Positions 33,951 through 44,614 of a stretch of DNA of 64,000 nt are shown piece by piece. The stretch is taken from the NCBI RefSeq assembly GCF_047495875.1, contig NC_092460.1, forward strand, positions 1 through 64,000. Reading direction: 5' to 3'. Origin of the DNA: Pithys albifrons albifrons. Taxonomy: Eukaryota > Chordata > Aves > Passeriformes > Thamnophilidae. Under the pieces are notes generated by a model that did no database searches, was not told the DNA's origin, and saw nothing but the letters and a program-made list of their open reading frames with translations. A program made the translations under genes and the position numbers. Every line of letters starts with the position of its first letter. Position 1 is the stretch's first letter.

Positions 33951-35500
33951 GGGGCCTGCCGAGGGGCGGCGCCTTGGGTCCCGAAGGCGGGGCTGGCCGA
34001 GGGGCGGAGCATCGGGTCCCCAAGGCGGGCCTGGCCGAGGGGCGGAGCCTCGGGCGCCAAGGGTCCCCAAGGCGGGGCTGGCCGAGGGGCGGAGCCTCGG
34101 GCGCCGAAATTCCCTAGGGAAGGCCTGGCCGAGGGGCAACGCCTCGGGCACCGAGGGTCCCTAAGGCGGGGCTTGCCGAGGGGCGGCGCCCCAGGCGCCG
34201 AGGGTCTCCAAGGCGGGGCTGGCCGAGGGGCAACGTCTCGGGCGCCGGGGGTCCACAAGGCGGGGCTGGCCGAGGGGCGGAGCCTCGGGCGCCGAGGGTC
34301 CCCAGGGCGGGCCTGGTTGAAGGGCGGAGCCTCGGGTCCCCAAGGCAGGGTTGCCGAGGGGCGGAGCCTCGGACGCCGGGGGTCCCCAAGGCGGGGCTGG
34401 CCGAGGGGCGGAGCCTCGGGCCCCGGGGGTCCCCAAGGCGGGCCTAACCGAGGAGCGGAGCCTCGGGTCCCCAAGGCGGGGCTGGCCGAGGGGCGGAGCC
34501 TCGAATTCCGGGGGTCCCCAAGGCGGGGCTGGCCGAGGGGCGGATCCTCAGGCGCCGGGGGTTCCGAACGCGGGGCTGGCCGAGGGGCGGAGCCTCGGGC
34601 GCCGGGTGTCCCCAAGGCGGGGCTGGCCGAAGGGCAACGCCTCGGGCGCCGGGGGTTACCAAGGCGGGGCTTGCCGAGGGGCGGAGCCTCGAATGTCGGG
34701 GGTCCCCAAGGCGGGGCTAGCCGAGGGGCAACGCCTCGGGCGCTGGGGGTCCCCAAGGCGGGCCTGGCCGAGGGGCGGAGCCTCGGGTCTCCAAGGCGGG
34801 GCTGGCCGATGGGCGGCGCCTCGGGCGTCGGGAGTCCCCAAGACGGGGCTGCCGAGGGGCGGCGCCTCGGGCACTTTGGGTCCCCAAGGCGGGCCTGGCC
34901 GAAAGGCGGAGCCTCGGGCGTCGGGGATCCCCAAGGCGGGCCTGGTTGAAGGGCGGAGCCTCGGGCGCCGAGGGTCCCCAAGGCGGGGTTGCCGAGGGGC
35001 GGAGCCTCGGACGCCGGGGGTCCCCAAGGCGGGGCTGGCCGAGGGGCGGAGCCTCGGGCGCCGGGGGTCTCCAAGGCGGGCCTAACCGAGGGGCAGAGCC
35101 TCGGGTCCCCAAGGCGGGGCTGGCCGAGGGGCGGAGCCTGGGGCGCCGGGGGTCCCGAAAGCGGGGCTGGCCGAGGGGCGGAGCCTCGGGTGCCGGGGGT
35201 CCCCAAGGCGGGGCTGGCCGAGGGGCAACGCCTCGGGCGCCGGGGGTCCCCAAGGCGGGGCTGGTCGAGGGGCGGAGCCTCGAATGCCGGGGGTCCCCAA
35301 GGCGGGGCTGGCCGAGGGTCGGAGCCTCGGGCGCTGGGGGTCCCCAAGGCGGGGCTGGCCGAGGGGCAACGCCTCGGGCGCCTCGGGTCCCCAAGGCGGG
35401 CCTGGCCGAGGGTCGGATCCTCGGGCGCCGGGGATCCCCAAGGCGGGGCTGGCTTAGGGGCGGCGCATCGGGCGCCGGTGGTCTCCAAAGGGGGGTTGCC
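33950..35500. repeat. 47-bp CpG-dense tandem array, block 7 (innermost)
   Basis: This is the innermost block of regular 47-bp units, about 1.5 kb. It ends in a GGCTTAGGGGCGGCGCATCG unit before the final 45-bp block. Confidence 0.93.
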
Positions 35501-35760
35501 GAGGGGCGAGATTTTGGGCACCGGGGGTCCCCAAGGGGGGTTCCCGAGGGCCGACATTTTGGGCACCGGGGGTCCCCAAGGGCCGACATTTTTGGCGCCG
35601 GGGGTCGCCAAGGGGGGTTCCCGAGGAACGACATTTTGGGCGCCGGGGGTCCCCAAGGGGGGTTCCTGAGGGCCGACATTTTGGGCGCCGGGGGTCCCCA
35701 AGGGAGGTTCCCGAGGGTCGACATTTTGGGCACCGGGGGTCCCCAAGGGGGATCCAGGAA
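35500..35760. repeat. 45-bp sister repeat, block 7 (5-6 units)
   Basis: A short block in which one unit has lost its GGGGGGTTCCCGAG portion (GGTCCCCAAGGGCCGACATT near 35,570-35,590). Its last unit is the GGTCGACATTTTGGG type. Confidence 0.88.
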
Positions 35761-36290
35761 GGACGAAATTTTGGGCACCGGGGTTCCCCAAGGGGGATTC
35801 CCGAGGGGCAACATTTTTGGCACCGGGGTCCCCAAGGGAGGTTTCCGAGAGACGAACTTTTGGGCACCGGGGGTCCCCAAGTCGGGCTTCCGAGGGAGAT
35901 TTTGAGCACCGGGGGTCCCTAAGGGAGGTTCCCAAGGGACGACGCTTTGGGCACCCGGCTCCCCAAAGGGGGGTTCCCGAGGGCCCACATTTTTGGCACC
36001 GGGGCTCCCCAATAGGTGTTTTCGGGAGGGCGACATTTCGGGCACGCAGGTGGGGTCCCCGGGTGGGGCTCCCGAGGGGCGACATTTCAAGCACCGGGCG
36101 CCAGGAGGTCCCCGGCGGGGGCTCCCGGGGGGGCTGCATTTCAGGCAACGGGGGCGGGGTTTCCCGGCGGGCGCTCCCAGAGAGCGGCATCTTGGGCAGC
36201 ATGAGGTGGGGTCCCCGGTGGGAACTACGGGGGGCGACATGTCAGGCACCGGGGTGAGGGAGCCCCAGGGATCCCCAAGGCGGAATTGCC
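35760..36290. repeat. Conserved mosaic block B, copy 7
   Basis: Like copy 2 it is preceded by the GGATCCAGGAAGGACGAAAT segment (35,752-35,771). It carries private changes such as GACATTTCAAGCACCGGG and GGAACTACGGGGGGCGACAT, so it is among the more diverged copies. Confidence 0.85.
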
Positions 36291-36519
36291 GAGGGGCGAC
36301 GCCACGGGCGCCGGGGCTCCCCAAGACGGGGCTGGCCGAGGGGCGGCGCCTCGGGTCCCCAAGGTGGGCCTGGCCGAGGGGCGGAGCCTCGGGCGCCAAG
36401 GGTCCCCAAGGCGGGGCTGGCCGAGGGGCGGAGCCTCGGGCGCCGGGGGTCCCTAAGGCGGCCCTGGCCGAGGGGCGGCGCCTCGGGCGCCTGGGGTCCC
36501 CGAAGCGGGGCTGGCCGAT

Positions 36520-37000
36520 GGGCGGCGCTTCGGGCGCCGTGGGTCTACAAGGCGGGCCTGGCCGAGGGGCGGAGCCTCGGGTGCCATGGGTCCCCAAGTC
36601 GAAGCTGGCCGAGAGGCGGCGCCTCAGGCGCCGGTGGTACCTAAGGGGGGGTTGCCGAGGGGCGAGCTCTTGGGCGCCTCCGGTCCCCGAAGGTTGGTTG
36701 CCGTGGGGCGACGACTCGGGCGTCAAAGGTCCCCAATGTGCGCCAGCCATGGGGCAAAGCCTCGGGCGCCGGGGGTCCCCAAGGGGGGAGTTCTGAGGGG
36801 CGGAGCCTCGGGCGCCGTAGGTCCCTAAGGGGGGTTGCCGAGGGGAGGCGCCTCGGGCGCCAGGGGTCCCCGAAGGGGGGGTTGCCGAGGGACGACATTT
36901 CGGGCAGCGGGTTCCCCAAGAAGGATTCCCGAGGGCCGACATTTTGGGCACTGGTGCACCCCAAGGGGGAGTTGCCGAGGGTCGACGCCTCGGGTTCCCA
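36520..37000. repeat. Mosaic block C, copy 4 (long form)
   Basis: This is the last recognisable copy of block C, with GTTCCCCAAGAAGGATTCCC at about 36,910. It leads into the decayed zone rather than a new 47-bp block. Confidence 0.78.
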
Positions 37001-38720
37001 AGGTGGGGTTGCCGAGGGGCGCCGCCTTGGGTGCCGAAGGTCCCCAAGGGGGGGTTTCCAAGGGGCGACGCCTCGGATCTCGATGGGGTGTTTGCCGAAG
37101 GGCGACATATCGGGCTCTGGAGGCCCCCAACGAAGGGTTGCCGAGAGGTGATATTAAGGTCGCCTAGGGTCCCCAAGGCGGGGCTAGCCAAGGGGCGGCG
37201 CCGAGGGTGCCGAGGGTCTCCAAGGAGTGGGTACTGAGGGGCGACCCTTCGTGCCCCGAGGGTCGCCAAAGAGGGAGGGTGCCGAGAGGCGTCACCTCGG
37301 GAGCGGGGGTTCCCCAAGGGGGAGTTTCCGAGGGGCGACGTCTAGGGCGCCGGGGGTTCAAAAGGGGGGGTTGCCAAGGGAAGACGCCTCGGGCGCCGGG
37401 CTTCCCCAAATGGTGGTTGCCGAGGGCCGAGCCCTCGGGCGCCGGGGCTTTCCAAGGAGCGGTTGCCGAGGGGTGTCATTTCGGTCGTCATTGGAACCCA
37501 AGAGGGCGTTGCCAAGGGCCGTCACCTCGGGCGCCGGAATTCACTGGGTTGAGGTTGCCGAGAGGCGACACCTCGGGCGCCAGGGCTCCCAAATGGGGGG
37601 TGGCCGAGGGGCGACGCCTTGGGCGCCAGGGTTTCCCAAGTGGGGGCTGTCGAGGGGCGACACCTTTGGCGCCGGGGGTTTCTAAGGGGGGGCTTGCCGA
37701 GGGGCGACACTTTGGGTGCTGTAGGTCCCCAAAGGGGGGGTTCCTGAGGATCAACACCTGAGTCTCCGAGGGTCCCCAACGGGGGATTTTCGAGGGGCAA
37801 CACCTCGAGCGCCAAGGCTCCCCAAGGAGGGATGCCGAGGGGCGACATTTCGGGTACCGGTGGTTCCCAAGGGGGGGGTGGCCAAAGGGCGACGTCTCGG
37901 GCGCCGGGGGTCCCGATATGGGGGTTGCCGAGGCGCGACACCTCAGGCTCCTCGGGTCTCCAAGGGCAGTTATCGAGGGAGTGACATTTTGGAACTGAGG
38001 CGGGTCCAAGGGACAACATTTTCTGCATCGAGGGTCCCCAAGGGGGGATGCCGAGGAAGGACATTTCAGTCGCCGGATCTCTCCAAGTCGGGGCTGCCGA
38101 AAGGCGACACCTCGGGCGCCGGGGCTCTCCAAGGGGGTATTGCCGAGATGCGACACCTCGGACTCCGGGGCTCCCCAAGGCAGGGTTGCCGAGAGGCAAC
38201 ACCTCGGGTGCTGGGGGTCCATAAACGAGGGGGTTGCCAAGGGGTGAGCCCTCGGGCGCCGGGGGTCCCCTAGGGGGGGTTTTTGAGGGGCAACACATCG
38301 GTCGCCGGGACTCCCCAAGGCGGGGTTGCCAAGGGGCGACGCCTCGGACACCGGGGGTTTCCAAGGGGGGTTTGCTATGAGCAACGCCTAGGGGGCCGGG
38401 GGTCCCCGAGGGAGGGTTGCCGAGCAGACACGCCTCGGGCGCCGAGAGTCCCCAAGGTGGGGTTGCCGAGGGGCGACGCCTCGGACGCCGGGGGTTCCCA
38501 AGGGGGAGCGGCCGAGTGGCGATGCCTCGGGCGCCGGGGGTCTCCAAAGGGTGGTTACCGAGGGGCGACACCTCGGGCACTGGGGGTCCCCAAATGGGGG
38601 GTTGCCAAGGGGCGACATTTCGGGCGCCGGAAGTCCTCGAAGGGGGGGGTTGCCGAGGGGCGAAACCTCGGGCGCCGGGGCTCCCCAAGGGGGTTCCCCA
38701 AGGGCCGACATTTCGGGCAC
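37000..38720. repeat. Decayed relatives of the 45/47-bp repeat
   Basis: Units of about 40-50 bp still show the GCCGAGGGGCGAC, CCTCGGGCGCCGGGG and CCCCAAGGGGGG modules. Nearly every unit differs from its neighbours, and in-frame stop codons now appear. The loss of uniformity away from the telomere fits an array that is homogenised distally and left to mutate proximally. No gene is evident. Confidence 0.8.
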
Positions 38721-39895
38721 CGGGGATCTCTGTGGGGGTCTCTGGGGTGTCTTTGGAGCATCTCTGGTGGTCTCTGGGGTTCTCTGGAGGTCTCTGTGGG
38801 ATCTATGGGGGTCTCTGGTGGATCTATGAGGGGTTCCAGTGGGTCCCTGGAGTCCTCTGGGGGTCCCAAGGTGGGTTCCTGGGGGTCCCTGGGGGTCTCG
38901 GAGGGGTTTCTCGTGATCTCTGGAGGGGTCTCTGGAGGTCCCTGGGGGGCATCTTGTGATCTCTGGGCGGTCTATGGGGGTCCCTGGGGGGTCCCTGAGG
39001 GTCTCTGGGAGTCTGGGGGTGTCTGGGGGTCCCTGGAGGGGTCTGGGGGTCTTTTGGAGTCTCTGGGGGTCTCTGGGGGCATCTGAGGGTCCCTAGCGGG
39101 TGTCTGGGAGTCTCTGGGGATCCCTCAGGGGTCTCTGCGGGTCCCTGAGGGGTCTCTGGGAGTTTCTGGGGGGCCAGGGAGTCTCTAGGGATGTCTGGGG
39201 GTCTGTGAGGGTCCTTGGGCGGTCCCTGGTGATCTATGGAGGGTCTCTGGGGGTCCCTGGGGGGTCTCGGCGGGTGTCTGGGAGTCCCTGGAGGTCTCTG
39301 AGAATCTCTGGGGGGTCTCTCGTGGTCCTTGGGGGGTCTCTGGGGCTTTCTGGTGGTCTCTGGGGGGTCCGTGGGGGTCTCTGGGGGTCTCTTGGAGTCT
39401 CTGGGGTCTCTGGAGGTCCCTGAGGGAGTCTCTGGGGTGGCTGGGAGTCTCTGGGAGTCCCTGAGGCATCTCTGGGAGTTTCTGGGGGCCCCTGGGAGTC
39501 TCCGGGGGTGTCTGGGGGTCTGCGGGGGTCCTTGGGCGGTCCCTGGTGCTCTATGGGGAGTCTCTGGGGGTCCCTGGGGAGTCCCAGTGGGCTCTCTGGA
39601 GGTCCCTGGAGGGTCTCTGAGAGTCTCTGGGGGGGCCCTGGGGGTCCGTGGAGGCGTCTGGGAGTCCCTGGGGGGTGTCTGGAGGTCTAGGGGGGTCCCC
39701 GGGGTGTCTGGGGGTGTCTGGGGGTCTCTGACAGTCTCTGGGGGGTCTCTGGGGGAAACTGGGGGTTCTCTGGGAGATCTCTGTAGCGTCCTGGGGGTCC
39801 CTGGGTGTCCCTGGGAGTGTCTGGGAATCTCTGGGGTCTCTGGGGGTCCCTGTGGAGTCCCTGGGGGGGTCCTCTGGGGGTCTCTGGGGTCTCCA
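38720..39895 (+). repeat. G-rich GGGTCTCTG/GGGTCCCTG minisatellite, part 1
   Basis: Short units of about 9-12 bp, mainly TCTCTGGGG and TCCCTGGGG, repeat imperfectly. Plus-strand runs of three to six G recur every ten or so bases, so G-quadruplex folding of the plus strand is plausible. The open frames of glycine-serine-rich type are by-products. Confidence 0.88.
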
Positions 39896-40255
39896 AGGAG
39901 GTTGGCCGAGGGAGGGCATTTCAGGCACCGGGGGTCCCTAAGGCGGGTGTCCGAGGGACGACATTTCGAGCACCGTGGGTCCCCAAGGGGGTTCCCCGAG
40001 GGACGACATTTCAGGCACCGGGGCTCCCCACGGGGTGGCTGCCGAGGGGCAAAACCTCAAGCACCGGGGGTCCCCAAATGGGGGGGTTGCCAAGGGGCGA
40101 CATTTCGGGCGCCGGAAGTCCCCGAAGGGGGGGGTTGCCGAGGGGCGACACCTCGGGCGACGAGGCTCCCCAAGGGGGTTCCCCGAGGGAAGACATTTCG
40201 GGCACCGGGGGTCCCCAAGGGGGTTCCCCGAGGGACGACATTTCGGGCACCGGGG
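39895..40255. repeat. Island of 45-bp-type units inside the G-rich minisatellite
   Basis: A return to GACATTTCGGGCACCGGGG-type units between two stretches of G-rich minisatellite. The segment with its flank (about 40,070-40,450) closely resembles 38,590-38,900, including GATCTCTGTGGGGGTCTCTG at the exit. A segment of about 300-400 bp spanning the repeat boundary was therefore duplicated about 1.5 kb away. Confidence 0.8.
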
Positions 40256-40945
40256 ATCTCTGTGGGGGTCTCTGGGGTGTCTCCGGAGCATCTCTGGTGG
40301 TCTCTGGGGTTCTCTGCAGGTCTCTGTGGGATCTATGGGGGTCTCTGGTGGATCTATGAGGGGTTCCTGTGGGTTCCTGGGGTCCTCTGGGGGTCCCAAG
40401 GTGGGTCCCTGGGGGTCTCTGGAGGTCCCTGGGGGTCTCGGAGGGGTTTCTCGTGATCTCTGGAGGGGTCTCTGGAGGTCCCTGGGGGGCATCTCGTGAT
40501 CTCTGGGTGGTCTATGGGGGTCCCTGGAGGGTCTCTGGGGGTTACTGGGGGTGTCTGGTGGGTCTCTGGGAGTCTCTGGGGGTGTCTGGGGTTTCTGGGG
40601 GGTCCCAGGAGATCACCAGGGGAGTTCTTTCGGGGTTACAAGGGGGAGGTCTCTGGGGATCTGTGGGGGTCCCTAGGGGATCCTTGGGGGTCCCTGTGGG
40701 GTCTCTCGGGGTGTCTGGGGGTCCCTGGAGGGGTCTGGGGGTCTCTGGGGATCTCTGGGGGTCTCTGGGGGCATCTGAGGGTTCCTGGCAGGTGTCTGGG
40801 AGTCTCTGGGGGTCTTTCAGGGGTCTCTGCGGGTCCCTGAGGGATCTCTGGGAGTTTCAGGGGGCCCCTGGGAGTCTCTGGGGGTGTCTGGGGGTCTGGG
40901 GGGGGTCTTTGGGCGGTCCCTGGTGATCTATGGGGAGTCTCTGGG
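40255..40945 (+). repeat. G-rich GGGTCTCTG/GGGTCCCTG minisatellite, part 2
   Basis: It continues the short G-rich units and ends at about 40,945 with CTCTGGGCTACACAGGGACC. A small unique stretch, TTCTTTCGGGGTTACAAGG, interrupts it near 40,626. Confidence 0.88.
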
Positions 40946-40968
40946 CTACACAGGGACCCAGGAAGGTC

Positions 40969-43190
40969 CCTATACCAGTTTTGCCCTCCTCATTTGTGGC
41001 ACTAGTGCCACCAGGAGCCCGTCAGTGATTACAGCTCTATACCCACAAGCTTTATTTCACTGCCACATCTTCTCTCAGCTCCAGCTCTTCTTCTTCTCGC
41101 AGTCAGGCAAAGCAGCTCCAGGTTCCCAGGGCAACATCTTCCTTTTTGCTCCGGCTCTAGCACCTTTTCCAACCCCCCCCCTCCCCCCCCCCAATCCCAG
41201 ACCTGGATTTACTGCTCCAGTCCCACAAGTCCTAATACCCACCACCCAGTGCCTAAAATCCCTACCCCACACCAACCCTGGACCACATGCAGATGTTTTC
41301 TCACATCCACAGACACAATCCCAGCACCCCAGTGAATTGTACCTCAGCCCTCCCCTCCCAAAGTCATCTCCATAGTCCCTGTACCAGTTTTGCCCTACTC
41401 ATCTGTGGCACTAGTACCACCAGGAGCCCGTCAGTGATTACAGCTCTATACCCACAAGCTTTATTTCACTGCCACATCTTCTCTCAGCTCCAGCTCTTCT
41501 CGCAGTCAGGCAAAGCAGCTCCAGGTTCCCAGGGCAACATCTTCCTTTTTGCTCCGGCTCTAGCACCTTTACTATCCCCCCCCCCCCAATCCCAGACCTG
41601 CATTTATTACTCCAGTCCCACAAGTCCTAATACCCACCACCCAGTGCCTAAAATCCCTACCCCACACCAACCCTGGACCAGAGGAGACGCTTTCTCACAT
41701 CCACAGACACAATCCCAGCGCCCCAGTGAATTGTACCTCAGCCCTCCCCTCCCAAAGTCATCTCCATAGTCCCTATACCAGTTTTGCCCTCCTCATCTGT
41801 GGCACTAGTGCCACCAGGAGCCCCTCAGTGATTACAGCTCTATACCCACAAGCTTTATTTCACTGCCACATCTTCTCTCAGCTCCAGCTCTTCTTCTTCT
41901 CGCAGTCAGGCAAAGCAGCTCCAGGTTCCCAGGGCAACATCTTCCTTTTTGCTCCGGCTCTAGCACCTTTTCCAACCCCCCCCCTCCCCCCCCCAATCCC
42001 AGACCTGGATTTATTGCTCCAGTCCCACAAGTCCTAATACCCACCACCCAGTGCCTAAAATCCCTACCCCACACCAACCCTGGACCAGAGGAGACGCTTT
42101 CTCACATCCACAGACACAATCCCAGCACCCCAGTGAATTGTACCTCAGCCCTCCCCTCCCAAAGTCATCTCCATAGTCCCTGTACCAGTTTTGCCCTACT
42201 CATCTGTGGCACTAGTACCACCAGGAGCCCCTCAGTGATTACAGCTCTATACCCACAAGCTTTATTTCACTGCCACATCTTCTCTCAGCTCCAGCTCTTC
42301 TCAGTCAGGCAAAGCAGCTCCAGGTTCCCAGGGCAACATCTTCCTTTTTGCTCCGGCTCTAGCACCTTTACTATCCCCCCCCCCCCAATCCCAGACCTGC
42401 ATTTATTACTCCAGTCCCACAAATCCTAATACCCACCACCCAGTGCCTAAAATCCCTACCCCACACCAACCCTGGACCAGAGGAGACGCTTTCTCACATC
42501 CACAGACACAATCCCAGCGCCCCAGTGAATTGTACCTCAGCCCTCCCCTCCCAAAGTCATCTCCATAGTCCCTATACCAGTTTTGCCCTCCTCATCTGTG
42601 GCACTAGTGCCACCAGGAGCCCCTCAGTGATTACAGCTCTATACCCACAAGCTTTATTTCACTGCCACATCTTCTCTCAGCTCCAGCTCTTCTTCTCAGT
42701 CAGGCAAAGCGGCTCCAGGTTCCCATGGCAAGATCTTCCTTTTTGCTCCAGCTGTGGCACCTTTTCTATTCCACCCCCCTCCTCCCAATCCCAGACCAGC
42801 ACTTATTACTCTAGTCCCACAAGCCCTAATACCCACCACCCAGTGCCTAAAATCCCTACCCCACACCAACCCTGGACCAGATGCAGATGCTTTGCCACAG
42901 ACACACTCCCAGCGCCCCAGTGAATTGTACCTCAGCCCTCCTGTCCCAAACTCATCTCCATAGTCCCTATACCAGTTTTGCTCTCCTCATCTGTGGCACT
43001 AGCGCCACGAGGAGCCCCTTAGTGATTACAGCTCTATACCCACAAGCTTTATTTCACTGCCACGTCTTCTCTCTCAGCTCCAGCTCTTCTTCTTCTCGCA
43101 GTCAGGCAAAGCGGCTCCAGGTTCCCATGGCAAGATCTTCCTTTTTGCTCCGGCTCTGGTTTCTCCTACCATCTTTACAGCTCCATCAGC
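40969..43190. repeat. ~400-bp satellite, six copies in ~800-bp dimers
   Basis: Copies start at about 40,969, 41,374, 41,769, 42,175, 42,567 and 42,963, each at GTCCCTATACCAGTTTTGCC or GTCCCTGTACCAG. Copies 1, 3 and 5 share CTCCTC and CTAGTGCC, while copies 2 and 4 share CTACTC and CTAGTACC, so the true period is a dimer of about 798-800 bp. Each copy has TTTATT inside AAGCTTTATTTCAC, a minus-strand AATAAA, plus poly-C tracts of up to about 13 bases. Copies 1, 3 and 5 have the 16-bp palindrome GTGGCACTAGTGCCAC. Copy 6 is more diverged and fades out near 43,190. Confidence 0.9.
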
Positions 43191-43480
43191 TCTGCTGCCT
43201 CAGCTCCACTTCCTCAAGTTCTCACTGCCTCCGGATAAAAGCTGATTCTGACTCCCTCTGCAGCCCGGGACTGTTGACAAAAGCACAAGTCAGAGTTTAT
43301 CATCACTTAACTATCTCTAGGCGCTGTCACACAGCTCCACACAACACCAGATAAATAACTAAAAAAGAAAAAAATCAAATAACATTTAAAGGTAAATTAT
43401 AACAAAATGAAATGCCTTTATTGACATCATTTGTAATATTACTCTAAACACGAAATCCCCAGAATGACAGCATCCCATCT
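43190..43480. other. Unique stretch with a minus-strand polyadenylation signal
   Basis: Non-repetitive AT-richer DNA. TTTATT at 43,418-43,423 gives AATAAA on the minus strand, in the context GTCAATAAAGGC. It is the first such signal downstream of the minus-strand TATA promoter at 44.6 kb. I see no gene in it. Confidence 0.5.
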
Positions 43481-44590
43481 ACCCTTCTCCTTTGGGGGAG
43501 CATCCCCGGGCATTGGCAGCTTCGACAAAGCAAGCCGCGCTGCTTCCCTGGGACACCACCTGCACTAGGCTCCTCTTCAGCACTCCCTGCATTGGCAGCC
43601 ACACGGCCTCAGCCCGGCGTACCTTGCATTGGCAGGAGCTAGCAGCCCACCCCATCGCACTCTGAATTAGCAGCCACAGTGAACTCCGACCCAGCGCTCC
43701 CTGGAGGGCAGCCCGGCACCCGCGGGAGACTGGCCCCGCCTCCGGCCCGCCACCCTCGCGGCCCGCGCCGAGCCGCGCCGCGGCCCCGCCCCGCCGCCCT
43801 CGCGGCCCGCGCCGAGCCGCGCCGCGGCCCCGCCGCGCCGCCCTCGCGGCCCGCGCCGAGCCGCGCCGCGGCCCCGCCGCGCCGCCCTCGCGGCCCGCGC
43901 CGAGCCGCGCCGCGGCCCCGCCCCGCCGCCCTCGCGGCCCGCGCCGAGCCGCGCCGCGGCCCCGCCGCGCCGCCCTCGCGGCCCGAGCCGAGCCGCGCCG
44001 CGGCCCCGCCCCGCCGCCCTCGCGGCCCGCGCCGAGCCGCGCCGCGGCCCCGCCCCGCCGCCCTCGCGGCCCGCGCCGAGCCGCGCCGCGGCCCCGCCGC
44101 GCCGCCCTCGCGGCCCGCGCCGAGCCGCGCCGCGGCCCCGCCCCGCCGCCCTCGCGGCCCGCGCCGAGCCGCGCCGCGGCCCCGCCGCGCCGCCCTCGCG
44201 GCCCGCGCCGCGGCCCGCGCCGAGCCGCCCTCGCGGCCCGCGCCGAGCCGCGCCGCGGCCCCGCCCCGCCGCCCTCGCGGCCCGCGCCGAGCCGCGCCGC
44301 GGCCCCGCCGCGCCGCCATCGCGGCCCGCGCCGAGCCGCGCCGCGGCCCCGCCCCGCCGCCCTCGCGGCCCGCGCCGAGCCGCGCCGCGGCTCCGCCCGC
44401 CCACCCCACGCCCGGCACCCGCAGGAGATGCGCTCCGCTCCACTGCCGCCGCCTTCCCGCACCCCGCACCCCCCCCCCCCCCCCAAGCTCTTGCGGCGGA
44501 CCCACTCCGGCTCCCCTCCCCCGGACCGCGGCGCTCCCTCACCAACGCTCAGCGTAGATCCACCGCCGTTTGCCGCCTCTGCGCCGAACT
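43398..44590 (-). ncRNA. Candidate minus-strand transcript running toward the telomere
   Basis: Inference from signals only. A TATA box at 44,615-44,622 implies a start near 44,590 on the minus strand. A fair splice donor (GCGTTG|GTGAGG, donor GT at 44,541-44,542) follows about 50 bases later, and AATAAA on the minus strand lies at 43,418-43,423. The span would include the 44-bp G+C array, mostly as intron. A 589-codon minus frame covers it but consists of repeat translation, so a noncoding product is more likely. The direction, right to left, is that of TERRA, the UUAGGG-containing telomeric transcript, but no evidence links it to the telomere 43 kb away. Confidence 0.3.
43740..44400. repeat. 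44-bp near-pure G+C minisatellite, about 15 units
   Basis: The unit contains CGCGGCCCGCGCCGAGCC and GCGCCGCGGCCCCGCC. Successive CGCGGCCCGC motifs lie exactly 44 bp apart (43,801, 43,845, 43,889). Two subtypes differ by CCCCGCCCCGCCG versus CCCCGCCGCGCCG. A shortened or rearranged unit lies near 44,205-44,235. About nine of ten bases are G or C, with many CpGs. Both strands are open in several frames, giving alanine/arginine-rich mock proteins. Confidence 0.92.
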
Positions 44591-44614
44591 GCGGCAAATA
44601 CGTGCCCTCGCACG

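Noticed and set aside
4033..37000. CRISPR array because of regular short repeats
   Set aside because: There are no unique spacers. Units are contiguous tandem repeats in a vertebrate subtelomere.
40255..40945. Immunoglobulin switch-like region because of GGGG-TCTCTGGG repeats
   Set aside because: No AGCT-type switch motifs or immunoglobulin exons nearby. The unit is a simple subtelomeric minisatellite.
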